DNA of 64,000 nt. Origin: Bolinopsis microptera. Lineage: Eukaryota; Ctenophora; Tentaculata; Lobata; Bolinopsidae. Location: contig NC_087078.1 of assembly GCF_026151205.1 (NCBI RefSeq), positions 2,481,675-2,545,674 on the forward strand, in the 5' to 3' direction. Each line of letters opens with the position of its first letter. Positions within the stretch are counted from its first letter, which is position 1. Below the pieces are notes generated by a model. It was not told the DNA's origin, ran no database searches, and saw only the letters and a program-made list of their open reading frames with translations. Shown here piece by piece: positions 1 to 12,213 of the stretch. Made by a program: the position numbers and the translations under genes.

Positions 1-219
1 CATACACTACTGCTCGATGATAATGCTAATACATCATATGGAGTGCTACGGTATGGAGGATTCGAGAGAAGTAATAAGACTTCAGCCGATGTGCTTTATT
101 CTGCGGTTTTAAAACTTTCCGGTGGTAATGGCTTCACTTTACAGATTAGAGGCTGCTTTAACAGCTTGCAAACAGCTCTGTTCAGCTTTATAGCCAGAGC
201 CATCAAACGGTATAAATAA
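1..219 (+). CDS. Possible 3' end of an unidentified coding exon
   Basis: Frame 1 is open from the first base for 72 codons to a TAA at 217-219. The translation is mixed in composition and not low-complexity (it contains the stretch LKLSGGNGFTLQIRGC), which is mildly unusual for this AT-rich DNA. I recognise no family and see no start codon in context or splice acceptor. It could be the terminal exon of a gene lying to the left, or a chance open frame. Low confidence. Confidence 0.22.
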   Translation, partial: HTLLLDDNANTSYGVLRYGGFERSNKTSADVLYSAVLKLSGGNGFTLQIRGCFNSLQTALFSFIARAIKRYK

Positions 220-3216
220 ACAGTTGTACAGAGAACTAGGCGTATGAGATGAGTGCGACAATGTTATTTTACATGTCGCTCTAATTGACTAGTTTAAAGA
301 TCTTAGGTAAAAACGAGGGAGGAAAAATAGTGAACAGTCAAAACTGTTCACAGCTGTGCAATAATATCTCTCTCCGTAGAGCCATTTTTCTCCCTCTTTT
401 GGTTGCGCTACATTAGAAAAAGCGTGTTACATATTATCTCGTTTAGAGACCACCTTGGAAAGCTATTTCCACTCTCTCCAAATCTGCAAATCTGCTTAAT
501 TTAGATTGTAGTGAAGTCCAGTACGGAACGCGGTGACTAAATTTATCGTTAATCTCTCTCTCCGGATATGCTACTTCGGTTGGGTAAATTTATCTCATTC
601 TGGATTTTAATTACTAAACGATTAATTAGCAGGGAAGATGTTAGTTCCACAGAATCCACAATTTTTAGCATCTGCACTCTGCAGAATATTGGAAGACTTG
701 TTCTATATTAAATTATCAGCGTATAAATAAACTGCACGATGCACAACACAGCCGCAAAAGCAATTTCAGCGGAACTCAAATTGCATAAAACCACATCGGA
801 AGTCGCTTATCGTTAATGAACCATGCAGAGAAAGCGGAGATGATCATTAAGATCCACAGACTGGAAAACAGAACTAAAGAGATAACTTAAGGAGACACAT
901 AATTGGAAAAGCTCGAGTCTGCACTCATGAGTTCTCTCTCTCTCTCTCTCTCTTGAGTCTAAGTTGGTGGTGGTGAGTTTGGGGAGGGAGGATTTACAGA
1001 TTTAATCATCATTGTTAACAGCTTATCGGTTAAGCTGGCCTAGCCCTAATCGAATTGTACCCCTAATCACCCCATGGGAAATAAATGTGGAGGATATCCC
1101 TTCTTGATGGTGCACTCAGCACTCAGCAGTGTGTACTTGCAGAGTTACAGATATTAGCAGACATGTCTGATTGCACTACAAATATGGTGAAAGCCAAAAC
1201 AATTTATATATTGGTATTGCTGCAACCAGCAGTACAGTATTCATTTTCCCAAGCTATCCGAAAATTAGTAAATCGTTACAAATTACAGGGAATATTTGGA
1301 ACAAAATTCGCAATTACTAATTACTATACAGCTGTTCCATAATGGAAGGTATGGTTAATTGTTTTACGTCAACTTTGCCCTTCAATAACATCTGTTGTTT
1401 TCGACAGATTGCAAATATTTTGGGATCAGTCCAAAAGAAGCTGCACTGAACTTGTTAAAGGGCTTCTCGCCAGCTAGCTTTTACAACTTTAAATATCTCG
1501 GAGGTTATTTATGGACCTTTTCTTCTCTGCTACTGTTTACAATGGAACACGATGTAATGTTTTCATCCCCGAATTTAAGACACTTAAAATTTGATCAGGG
1601 ATATTTTGATATATTAAAATAAAGGGATCTAAACTGCGTCCAATAAAATGTAACAAAATCGTCAGGGTCTTCAGTTGAACCCCAGTACGTGTGCATGGGG
1701 GAGAAATCTAAATATTATCATAACGAGACAAAGTAAATTATAAGTATTCATCACATATTATGTACTTTAAACAATTAGTAAACCAGGAAATGTAGAATCA
1801 CGAACTGCCAGGTCTAATGCGAACCCGTTATTCTCCAATCTATATTGTAGTTCCGGGTCCCGCATTTCAAAGGGCCGATACCCCAAAATCTCCAAAACAG
1901 TCAACAACCATCATTGTGATCATAAACCAGGATAGAAATTTATGAAGTTCATCATAGTTGTAACCAGGTACAGGGTGGTAAAATGCCATTTTCCTGAAAA
2001 TATCCGGCCGTTTCAACTTATATTTTCTAACCAATCAGGTTGAAACCGTACAAAATGTTCATCATAATTGTTAACTTTGCATAACCTGCCCATTGTGCGA
2101 GTTTTGAGTACTTTTTTCACTTCGAGACGTCTCCAAATTCCAAATCTCGATGTTGGCGAGCCTGTATAATATATATATATTTATATATATTATATATGCT
2201 AGCTGCTAAATATGTTTGTACATTACATAGCATAGGATATTATGTTACATATCCAGCAACTACTTTTAGTAGCAGCTACTAGATTCTGTACAACTCAATT
2301 TATAATTTCGACTCAGCTTGCGATCAAGGAGTGATATAATATGATATATATGATATAATATATATTAATACATCCAATATTATATTATGATCATAATATT
2401 GTATTAGTTTACAAGCATTTGAATGTATATCATTATCAAGGCTTACTTCTTACCTTGCCCTTACTGGACTTTTACTGGTTCAATAATCACTACTGTAGAT
2501 TTCTTTACCTCCACGTTTCTTGAAGTTGAGCCTGACTTCAAAATTCATGTCTATCGAAAATCAAATTATTACTATTTTTATTTTCCTTGGAATACTTTCG
2601 GATGCCAAACCAATGAATCTAGCATCAAATAATGATAAGAAGATCAAAATATGTTTCCCTCCACCCTACAGCACAAAATAGTGGGAATAATAATAAATAT
2701 AGAGAATAGCAGTGTCCCCCTATAATATACTTTGACGACGCTATGACGTTTCGTAGGGACAGCGACTAATTGGATCGCAGTTCGTGTGGGAGGAATGGTT
2801 GATTTCGGAAGGTTCAAAATTCAAATGTAGGACCATATTCGGTCAGAAAAACAATATTGATCGCTGCCGAGTTTAAATTACCAGCGTGGTAGTGTCGGAC
2901 ACAACCGGGGGGTGATGTTTACTGCAGCCCACACAACCGGGGGTGATGTTTACTGCAGCCCACACAAACTATGTGCTCGAGATGTTGCTGTTTCTGGGGA
3001 GAAATCAGAGCAAATATTTAGTAATAACGCAATTCCAAGCTGCAACAAATGTGCCGCAATATAACTCACACCACCAGGGATCGGAATAATCTCATAGTGC
3101 CCCCACTATCAATGATAATAGCTTCCAATATGTCCAGCTTCTCTTTTCTGTAACACTATTAACATATTTACTGCGCTCTAACGCTCCACAATTTGTTTAC
3201 CTCTCTCAACATGAGA
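220..3216. other. Non-coding stretch with short simple repeats
   Basis: No convincing gene. It holds a short (CT)n run at about 931-954 and AT microsatellite patches around 2166-2200 and 2335-2400. The open frames at 1085-1342, 1395-1622 and 2423-2632 have no recognisable motif and no supporting splice structure. Confidence 0.5.
2899..2963. repeat. Two-copy 32-bp tandem duplication
   Basis: Two adjacent copies of a 32-bp unit that starts ACACAACCGGGG and ends in CTGCAGCCC. They differ by about one G in the G-run. This is a simple recent tandem duplication. Confidence 0.85.
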
Positions 3217-3284
3217 GATCTGTAGAGCGAGAGAGAGCGCTGCTCCAGGGCCCCGGATCAGCGCTCTCTCTCGCTCTAGAGATC
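3217..3284. repeat. 26-bp inverted repeat (hairpin), 16-nt loop
   Basis: The left arm 3217-3242 and the right arm 3259-3284 are reverse complements with one mismatch. The arms contain GAGCGAGAGAGAGCGCTG and its complement; the loop is GC-rich (CCAGGGCCCCGG). It lies just left of the promoter-like cluster at 3333. Confidence 0.85.
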
Positions 3285-3332
3285 ATCCGCACACCAGCAA
3301 CTCCCAGCTACAGACATGTATGAATAATAAAA

Positions 3333-3445
3333 TGACGTCAATAGAGCACCTGTATAACTCGTCACATCGCGACCTCCTATTGGCTGGAGCTGGTCACGTG
3401 GGCCTCTAATCGAGCCTTGATTGGACCGGAGGCGGAGCAATGTGT
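3333..3445. promoter_or_regulatory. Promoter-like cluster: CRE, two CCAAT boxes, E-box, GC box
   Basis: In about 110 bp there is a palindromic CRE (TGACGTCA, 3333-3340), an ATTGG (reverse CCAAT) near 3379, an E-box CACGTG (3395-3400), a second ATTGG at 3420, and a GC-box-like GGAGGCGGAGC just after it. The block is more GC-rich than its surroundings. Both CCAAT boxes read on the minus strand, which hints at leftward transcription, but these boxes work in either direction and no target gene is identified. Inference from motif density only. Confidence 0.45.
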
Positions 3446-3516
3446 AATTAAAGCAACGTTGGCACATATGGTATAATAGCGCTGCAAAAGTTAGATGTGC
3501 AGCAGCTTACGCGTAC

Positions 3517-3948
<432 letters not shown>

Positions 3949-3951
<3 letters not shown>

Positions 3952-5532
3952 GAGTGCCGTGTTTTGCGGAGGTAGAGCTCTGGTATATTGGTCATGTGGG
4001 GTGGTCACAATATTGTGACTCAATGTTATAACGTGACTAGAGGAGATTTGGTTTGATATGACCAAGCAGCGGCCTGCACCCGAGTCTTGCATCGCAAGTT
4101 GGCAATTTCTCGACATTTTTTGCATAGTTTTGCAGCCATTCCACAAATCGTTCAACTTGTATGCCAGTAAAAGTCTGGAGAGGCACAACAGTATGCAGCG
4201 AACACTCGCCTGACAGAGTACAGATTGGCTCTTTCTTTGGTAATGTTCATCCGTACAGGCTGATGTTCTCATGACACAAATATTTTAGTAAGCTATGCAT
4301 TGCCGTTCTTACGAGTATGGTGCACCATATAAATTAAGCTTATTACTAAAATGCAGCTACTAAAGTACTAAGGTAGGTACTGACTAGATCTTGTTGAAAA
4401 CTTGGTACCCACATTCCGAGAATAAAATGGTGGTATTTTTGACAACTTGGGAGATCACTAGCATTTTCGACATCCACATTTTTAGATTTTCAAATGTATA
4501 ATAGCGAAGAAGGTGAAACGTAAAAATGGCTGAAAGTTTCGTCATCCTCGAGATTTTTCCCATCAGAATTTCTAATCAGAATGACGGACATGGCTAAACA
4601 TCTCACCACCTCACCACTCTTTGACATTTCTCAAATTTATGGCGAAAGATTACACCCTAACTCATTCTTAGCTAGTGATCAGTTATATAGACTAATGTTC
4701 CATAATATGGGCTGCAAACGAATATTTTTTGTAAGCTAAGCATGTTCTTGTAAAAAAGGTTAAAAGGAGCCCAAGCCCCAAATGGTTTATGACCTGTCCA
4801 TCACAAAAAGCCATAATTATAATTTATTCCTCGACCTCAACAAACACCTTAAACAACTCATAGTGGCAGAAATATATTTAATAAGGAAGTCCCTTGTACC
4901 AACTAAAAAACGACCGTGGGTTATGATGCGGAGGTGATGCAAGCTTGTTTTGAAGCGTTACAACAGAGGTTTTGAGGTTTGATCGGTCGGCACTACAAGT
5001 AAATTGGCTAATAGCTGTCACGTGTTAAATCTGTACCACCCTTCAACTATTGCTAACCGTTATCATGTTCTCCATGTTAAATGAGCCATTTTAATGGTCA
5101 CAAGGGCGGCACATGATTGATATACTACTCCTGTATTTAGCAATAGAATGATACATAGCTACTTGAATTGCTTTATCAACCGCAATTGTATTTGTTCTGT
5201 TGAATACAATTTTATGTTGTAAGATGTAATGTAATAACGCTAGCAGTAAATGTCATGTATTAATCTCATACAGTAACTGAAAATTAAACTTAGATGACAA
5301 AAATTGTGAATTTGTATGGTCAGTCGACGGTACATGTACATTTTTAATTTAACTCACATACAATTTGCAAACCATCAAAATATCTTTTTGCCAGATCTTT
5401 ATATCTGTAAGCCCTTTTATGAGATAATTGTTGAGGAATCTTGCGACTTGGAATAACTTAGGAGATTGCCAAAAGAAAATAGCAATCTGTATATTGAGTA
5501 GAATCCGAGTTCATTAAATAACTCATAGAAAA
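3949..5532. other. Stretch with no feature I can support
   Basis: AT-rich sequence without a recognisable gene or element. A 57-codon ATG frame near 4057 on the plus strand reads vaguely like a transposase remnant but is too weak to call. Confidence 0.45.
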
Positions 5533-5647
5533 ACGTACAGGCAAACGTAAAGACAAAAGTACAGGCAAATGTACAGACCAACGTACAGGCAAATGTACAG
5601 ACCAACGTACAGACAGACGAACAGACAGACGTACAGACATACGGACA
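5533..5647. repeat. 12-bp minisatellite
   Basis: About nine or ten degenerate copies of a 12-bp unit around ACGTACAGGCAA / TGTACAGACCAA. A multiple of three keeps the minus frame open and gives a Cys/Thr/Val-rich pseudo-protein. It sits in the intron just downstream of the minus-strand exon at 5663-5759. Confidence 0.85.
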
Positions 5648-5662
5648 AGTAAAAAGACTTAC

Positions 5663-5759
5663 CAGATCTTTGAGAAGATCCATCACGTGTACCAGGCTCG
5701 TCTGTAAGAACTATCGGTTGGTTTTTGCTACCAAAGCCACCCGCCTCAGACCTTCTCAG
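5663..5759 (-). CDS. Exon of an unidentified Pro/Ser-rich protein
   Basis: On the minus strand a TTTTCAG acceptor precedes 5759 and a consensus donor GTAAGT follows 5663. The 97-bp exon is open for 32 codons plus one base and encodes a polar stretch beginning LRRSEAGGFGSKNQPIV. The upstream exon at 6671-6897 ends in phase 0 and this one starts in phase 0, so they join in frame. The next exon, which must begin in phase 1, was not found. The segment looks disordered and I recognise no domain. Confidence 0.5.
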
Positions 5760-6670
5760 CTGAAAACATAAGACAACGTATAACGAGAGTATTTATAGTT
5801 CAGAATCTGAAAAGTAAGCATTTAAATTACATTTAGTTTTTTAAAGCGATTGATGGCTTTTACAATAGATGTATAGGTAATTTATAGATTTACAGGTAGA
5901 TTATATGCACTATACAGGTAGATTATAATATGAACTATATTATTTATTGAATTTTGTGGTCAAGATAATGTTTATTAAGAAATTAAAATTGGTATTTTAT
6001 AATATAAATTAATTACACCAACCTCATGTGATCATTTAGGATGCTTATTGGTTTTACAAGCAGGACTAGTTTTATCAATATTATGCTTCCTTAATCCTTA
6101 GTGTAAAACAAAGCTAAGTATATTTAAACATATTTGTGCGTAAAAAAACTACCGTTTCTAAACAGCAGCATGGCTCACTTATACTTAAAATAGATTCACC
6201 GTCTAGAAAGAACGACCTCATTTAGCGTAAGTTTTGACCTAACTACACATTAACTTGTTTTGAAACATTTAAATAATGAGGTATTTACTATCTAGATGGA
6301 TAATGTACATTATCATTCATTAATTTGTTCTCGCAGAAACATAATTTATTAAATCTTATGCTGTATTATATTACGTCCAAATCGTAAATTGCTCCTTTTA
6401 AATCGAGACATTGCAGTTTAAAGTGGCCATGGATATCAACCAAATGGATAGCTATTAGTATAGCTAACGCGAACGGCCATGCTATTTTTACGTCCATCAT
6501 ATCGCAAACATAATCTTATATAGCTGAATAGTTGAACATATCGAGACGCTACCGTTTAACGTGATGTATTTTAACCAAACTTGAATTTCATGAGCTATTT
6601 TAACGTACATCATTAATATTAAAAATAAACGTTTGAATAGTTTAATAGTTAAATAGTTTGATAAGCGTAC
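5760..6670 (-). other. Probable intron between the two Pro-rich gene exons
   Basis: AT-rich and free of long open frames. It is bounded by a GTACGC donor (exon ending at 6671) and the acceptor before 5759. No other element seen. Confidence 0.4.
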
Positions 6671-6897
6671 CTCCATGGCGGGTGATAGCTCGTAAAAGTT
6701 AAAGACCCTAGGCGAGATGAGAGGTCTCTTGTCGGAGTAAGCCCTGGACGAGTGTGGTCTCTGATCGGCGTAGGTGACCCGTGGAGACCTAGGAGGAAGA
6801 GGCGGAGGAGGAGGAGGAGCTGTGTCTTGTCTCATAGGAGATACTTGAGACAGGGAGACTGAGGGAGGGGAGAGGGCGGCGCTTCCTGTTTCATCAC
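6671..6897 (-). CDS. Exon of an unidentified protein with a proline tract
   Basis: The minus-strand acceptor sits in a pyrimidine run (CTCCCTCCCGTCCAG) before 6897 and the donor GTACGC follows 6671. The 227-bp exon carries two bases of a split codon and then 75 codons. It is Ser/Pro-rich, with a run of six prolines (TAPPPPPPLPP) and the end VFNFYELSPAME. The proline run and the RSP/RPL motifs look like a disordered SH3- or WW-binding segment of a cytoplasmic adaptor; that is inference from composition. It splices in phase to 5663-5759. Upstream exons are not identified and may lie beyond the foldback element at 7175. Confidence 0.55.
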
Positions 6898-7174
6898 CTG
6901 GACGGGAGGGAGTATCACTAACGTTTTATATAATATAATAATACCTCAGTGTAAGTTAATATCGCTATATAAATATATCACTATCGTGCGTGTTTTATGG
7001 GTAGTTTGATACAGACTACCCATAGTAATAACTAATAAAGTTTTGATTTGTTCACTAAGTTAAGCCATCACGAGCGGCATATAGGTTCAAAATAGGAGTT
7101 ATTATCATCATATCATAACCATAGTTTAATACTAATGTCAATATCACGCATATTGATTTTCTGTTCTGACTTAT

Positions 7175-8184
7175 TAGTAAGGGGAAAAGTGGTCGATTTA
7201 AGGGTTCCGTTGGATTTGAATGTTCACAAGGGTTTCTCAACGGAATATGGTAGTTAGGACCCCTACGAACATAATTAGACTTGTTGCCAATTTTGTATCT
7301 CAACAGAAACACCACTTTTACCACTTTTTACCACCTTTGTACCACCTTTCTGGTTTGCCAAATATCTTTAGTTGTGAACGTCGTAGAAGGCTGCAAATTA
7401 ACCTAGAATGTTTATCTTATCAAGGAGTAAAACTTTTGTATGAAAAATTGTTACATTGGACAATCAGCTAATTGGATAATTACCAATTAGTTAATCACCA
7501 AAAAAAGTGAAAATTTTTTATTGGCTCAAAATGATTGAAATCGTTTGAAACACGGAGAAATGTAGTTTTTAGAAAAACTTCAAAAATTTTTCACTTAAAA
7601 TTTTTTTTCGAGACTTGGAAAAAAGTTTGAAAATTTGAAAATATATTATTCCGCCAAAATTGATCGAATTGCATGAAACGTGGATAAAAATGCTTTGCAG
7701 AAAAACTTCGAAGATTTTTAGATTGGGGAATACTAAAATCATCAATATTTGAAGTTGGAGTTCAGTAAATCTCGACATATTTTATTAATTAAGAATAGCT
7801 TAGCGGAAAGGGCTGAACCCGAAAAAGGTTAACCACACAATATTAGAGTTTCATAACTAATTACAATACAGCTTTATCAAATTCCACATAAAGAAACAGC
7901 ACAAAAGGACCATTTAAGATCGAACCGATTTTACCTGCTGTACTATCATTTTATTGATTTCAATGATCAAAACCTCTGTACCGTCAATCTTGCCAATCTA
8001 TACCGGGTATCTGAATGTACCGGACCTCTTATTTACCTCTATGATTAGACACAGTTGTGCAAGAAATGCGATTTCTCACAGGGGTTTCTTTTAACTGTGC
8101 ACTTTTTGTCACTCTCGCAAGAGGCCCGGTATTATAGGGGGGTATAGGAAGCGAGTGTAAATCTACCTTTCATCATCCACTGTG
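7175..8184 (+). repeat. Left arm of the foldback element
   Basis: Inverted copy of 8712-9711. Inside it (about 7520-7720) two degenerate ~115-bp units recur, each with a TGAAAC(G/A)(T/C)GGA-type core followed by AGAAAAACTTC. Short open frames in the two arms are mirror images of each other and not genes. Confidence 0.9.
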
Positions 8185-8364
8185 ATGAAACACGGGGTTT
8201 CATTGGAGTTGGTTATTTTAATGGCCAAAGAGTGCCGGAACTAAAGTTACTTAAGATTGCAGTTGAGGGGCAGTGTAAACCACGGTGTAGTCAGGGATAC
8301 AGAGCTACAGTGCAGGAGTATAACTGCAAAAGAACAGTGCAAGTGATACAGTCTGCAACAGTAA

Positions 8365-8499
8365 AACGCCGAAGAAGGAGATAAGATTGTGGCTGCAGAG
8401 GAGGAGAGGAGCTGGAACCTGATTGTGTTTGGGTTGAAAGAAGAGGAGGAAGAAGAGTTTCCTGCTCTAGTAACTGCATTTTTGGAAGAGGTGGGGTGA
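8365..8499 (+). pseudogene. Possible LINE ORF1-like fragment in the foldback spacer
   Basis: A 44-codon open frame between stops contains RSWNLIVFGLKEE, then an acidic run and FPALVTAFLEEVG. The NLIVFGLKEE core resembles the start of the RRM-like part of LINE ORF1 proteins. There is no start codon in good context and the fragment is short, so this may be captured sequence or chance. Confidence 0.25.
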
Positions 8500-8711
8500 G
8501 AACTTATTTTCGTGTAGCTACGTTCTGCTACATCCATGCTAGCACCACCTAGCTACCACCAGTTTACTCTAAATCTAGCTATTTCTAGCAACCTCTCGAT
8601 GCTATCTCCAGCTCTATCCCGACCCTGGCAATATGATATGAGGGTTATTTGAGGTATCTGGATTCTGGCATAGCAAACGAAGCGGCATGCGCATTCACAA
8701 TACAAAAAAGC

Positions 8712-9711
8712 CACAGTGGATGATGAAAGGTAGATTTACACTCGCTTCCTATACCCCCCTATAATACCGGGCCTCTTGCGAGAGTGACAAAAAGTGCACA
8801 GTTAAAAGAAACCCCTGTGAGAAATCGCATTTCTTGCACAACTGTGTCTAATCATAGAGGTAAATAAGAGGTCCGGTACATTCAGATACCCGGTATAGAT
8901 TGGCAAGATTGACGGTACAGAGGTTTTGATCATTGAAATCAATAAAATGATAGTACAGCAGGTAAAATCGGTTCGATCTTAAATGGTCCTTTTGTGCTGT
9001 TTCTTTATGTGGAATTTGATAAAGCTGTATTGTAATTAGTTATGAAACTCTAATATTGTGTGGTTAACCTTTTTCGGGTTCAGCCCTTTCCGCTAAGCTA
9101 TTCTTAATTAATAAAATATGTCGAGATTTACTGAACTCCAACTTCAAATATTGATGATTTTAGTATTCCCCAATCTAAAAATCTTCGAAGTTTTTCTGCA
9201 AAGCATTTTTATCCACGTTTCATGCAATTCGATCAATTTTGGCGGAATAATATATTTTCAAATTTTCAAACTTTTTTCCAAGTCTCGAAAAAAAATTTTA
9301 AGTGAAAAATTTTTGAAGTTTTTCTAAAAACTACATTTCTCCGTGTTTCAAACGATTTCAATCATTTTGAGCCAATAAAAAATTTTCACTTTTTTTGGTG
9401 ATTAACTAATTGGTAATTATCCAATTAGCTGATTGTCCAATGTAACAATTTTTCATACAAAAGTTTTACTCCTTGATAAGATAAACATTCTAGGTTAATT
9501 TGCAGCCTTCTACGACGTTCACAACTAAAGATATTTGGCAAACCAGAAAGGTGGTACAAAGGTGGTAAAAAGTGGTAAAAGTGGTGTTTCTGTTGAGATA
9601 CAAAATTGGCAACAAGTCTAATTATGTTCGTAGGGGTCCTAACTACCATATTCCGTTGAGAAATCCTTGTGAACATTCAAATCCAACGGAATGCCACTTT
9701 TCCCCTTACTA
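8712..9711 (-). repeat. Right arm of the foldback element
   Basis: Reverse complement of 7175-8184 with very few mismatches. Immediately to its right are a short (GA)n run (about 9722-9737) and, further on, another (about 9865-9886). Confidence 0.9.
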
Positions 9712-10679
9712 TATAGTCCCTCGAGAGAGAGAGAGAGCTTCAAAAGTACAGTACTCACGCATTAACAAATAAAAAGCTAGGCTATAGCAAGAAGAAAACA
9801 TTATTGCAACAGCAAGGCTATATTGTACACGCCGCACCCACGTCATATAATGGAGGGTGCACACAGAGAGAGAGAGAGAGAGAGAGTATCTAATATAATG
9901 GTCGTGACCGGGCTGGGTTCGGTGCATTATGGGAATCACCCTATACAGTATCTACTATACTATGCATATTGCATATACTGTGTTCAAAATAGCACACTTT
10001 AATGGAGCACGAAAAGTTTACTTAAACATCTCTCGTAGAGAAGCTGGCATACACAATTCAAGGCAATAATTGACCGAATGCTCCAGAGCGATCTCGGAAA
10101 GAGAGAGAGAGCACCATTCACCCACCGTATTTAAGTGCCCCCACTCTGCAAAACGTGACTAAAAGCTTGATGTCAAATCTTTCTCATAATAATCTGGGTT
10201 TTATAACCGGGGAGCTACCGTTTCAGAAGTGCACACGTACATCTCGTAATGTTGTGACGTAAATGCGCAGCAGCGCAGCGCGCTACGTGTCCCACGTAAA
10301 ATTACCTTGCTCTCTCTGGGAAGCGGGAAAAAAGGTTTTGTGTTTGGTTATAGCAGACGCACTTTGAGCATTTCTTTGAGCTGAAACAGGGGAATTGTGA
10401 TTAGCACGTTGACAGGCTATACTGTGAGCAATCTCCCAAATATAATGTAATCTGGTAGCTGTCTCCGCGGAGCTGCAAACTATTTTTGAAAGGAAATTTC
10501 CGTTACATCAAGTATGGTTAAACTGTTTGGATTGAAGAATATAGATTTTACCATATACAGATATATCAGATGTTCATGCTGTGCAAATTTGATTCATTGG
10601 CGTGCTTAGAGGGCCCAAATCTGTATAATTAACTTTGCTATATGCTCGATCACGTGGAGCCACATTTGTGCAAGTTTCA

Positions 10680-10875
10680 ACTACTTCGATTTATATTTTA
10701 ACTTTCAAGTTCTACTTCTTTATATTTTCAACTACCTAAAGTTTATATTGTAACTTTCAACTACTTAATTAATTATATCTTTATTTTGAACTATATCACA
10801 TTATATTTTGACTCTTAAATGTTTCCTTTATATCTTTACTTCAACTAATTCTTTAAATTTTCAGCTACTTAACTT
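10680..10875. repeat. Degenerate ~40-bp repeat
   Basis: The motif TTTATATTTTAACTTTCAA and its variants recur four to five times with CAACTAC spacers. Diverged tandem array. Confidence 0.5.
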
Positions 10876-12156
10876 CTTCTCGGAAATATAATTACTTACG
10901 TTGCATCCTTGAATAATAATTAGTTTCTTTTATTGGAACTTTCATTATCTACTGTTTTTTATCATGGCAAGTATGATTTGATCTGAGTTCAGAACTTAAT
11001 TTGAAGAAAATGATTTATTTAATTTAAAAGGAAGTAAAATAATATAATTAATCAGCATGACATCAGCTTATCACAGTGAAAACCAGAAACGATATTCTTT
11101 GAAGATTACAAGAATTTTGAAAAAAAAGTAGACATCGGCACTTATCGCCAATATTGACTTGAATAATCATTGAAATTCCAGCAGTGAAAGTTGGAAAAAG
11201 AAATGAAAATTGTAATTGCTCTAATAATAGATGAGCCGTTCACACACACTATAACTCCACATTAAATTGGTCAAAGAGGTAGAAATTAACTCTTCAACTA
11301 ATGGATTTATTCGTTTTTAATGGACAGAAAGTTCCATGAACCAGAACATGATGTCTCTAAACCAGGGATACTACGTAGTTAACATTAAGTGGTCAGAAGT
11401 GGCAGTTACCAAGCTGACAAAACTCGGCAAACTGTGACACCGTCCCAGTATATTTCAGAGGAACAAAAAACCCTTATTTAGAAATCATTGCGGAGTCGTT
11501 TTGTCAATTCCAGGTCACTTTGGAGGTTTTCCAAGAATTCTAGGGTACGTACTTGGAGCCAATAATAGATATCCAATCAGCCTTTCCACAACCATTTATG
11601 GCTTTAATAATGGTTTAATCGTCGGGAAGTGGTTTGCAACAAGTCAAAATCAGAATCAATAGGAAATTTACATCAGAAAGACATTTACATGCAGTATTGC
11701 AGGGTGAATATTATTTAGACATGTATGCATAAGAAATATTATTCAGAATAGGCAGTTAATTAATCAATCCCTCACAAATGTACAAAACATATAGGTAATA
11801 TAAGACTGTAATAAATACTATTGACTCTGAAAAAACAGTGATTTAAGATACATGATACACGATTTCATTTGACATTGTGAGGAATCACATTATTTAACAG
11901 CAATGCTAGTTTTATAAGTTCGACACACAGCTATAAAATAAAACGTACTTAATACCCTTCAAGAAAATAAAAACGATTGTTAATATCTAAGAAATACTTC
12001 AAGTTCAGTAAAATACATTTTTGGATAATAATAATACATTTTAGGGTACTAAAATACGTTTTTAATATCGAACCCTGTTGTATTAATGCTAATATTATTT
12101 ATTACTTATAATAACTTACGTTTCAGCTACCACAATTATACTTACTAGAAATGCTT

Positions 12157-12213
12157 GCCCGGTCGGGCTCAGTAGTTGGTACTGAGAGAGCCCTTTGTCG
12201 GCGGGCTTTTTTT
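12157..12213 (+). ncRNA. Compact double hairpin followed by T7
   Basis: GGGCTCAGTA pairs with TACTGAG-aga-GCCC around a GTTGG loop, inside an outer GCCCG/CGGGC pair, and is followed directly by TTTTTTT. The fold plus T-run would suit an RNA polymerase III transcript or a fragment of a tRNA-like SINE. It is not a full tRNA and I have no homologue; a chance structure is possible. Confidence 0.2.

Larger units (their letters stand above)
7175..9711. mobile_element. Foldback element with ~1-kb inverted arms
   Basis: Left arm 7175-8184 and right arm 8712-9711 are inverted copies of each other with only a few differences, notably a small indel near 7192-7203. They flank a 527-bp spacer. The outer ends read TAGTAAGGGGAAAAGTGG and its complement, and a TA dinucleotide at both ends is compatible with a Tc1/mariner-type target duplication, though I cannot fix the terminus with certainty. 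No transposase frame is present, so it would be non-autonomous. The near-identity of the arms means recent insertion, gene conversion or an assembly palindrome. Confidence 0.8.

Noticed and set aside
4057-4227. Plus-strand ATG frame (57 codons) that vaguely resembles a hAT transposase segment
   Set aside because: The similarity rests on a few hydrophobic positions; no inverted ends or flanking domain.
7569-7778. 69-codon frame repeated at 9118-9327
   Set aside because: The two copies are just the mirror-image arms of the foldback element, and the protein has no recognisable motif.
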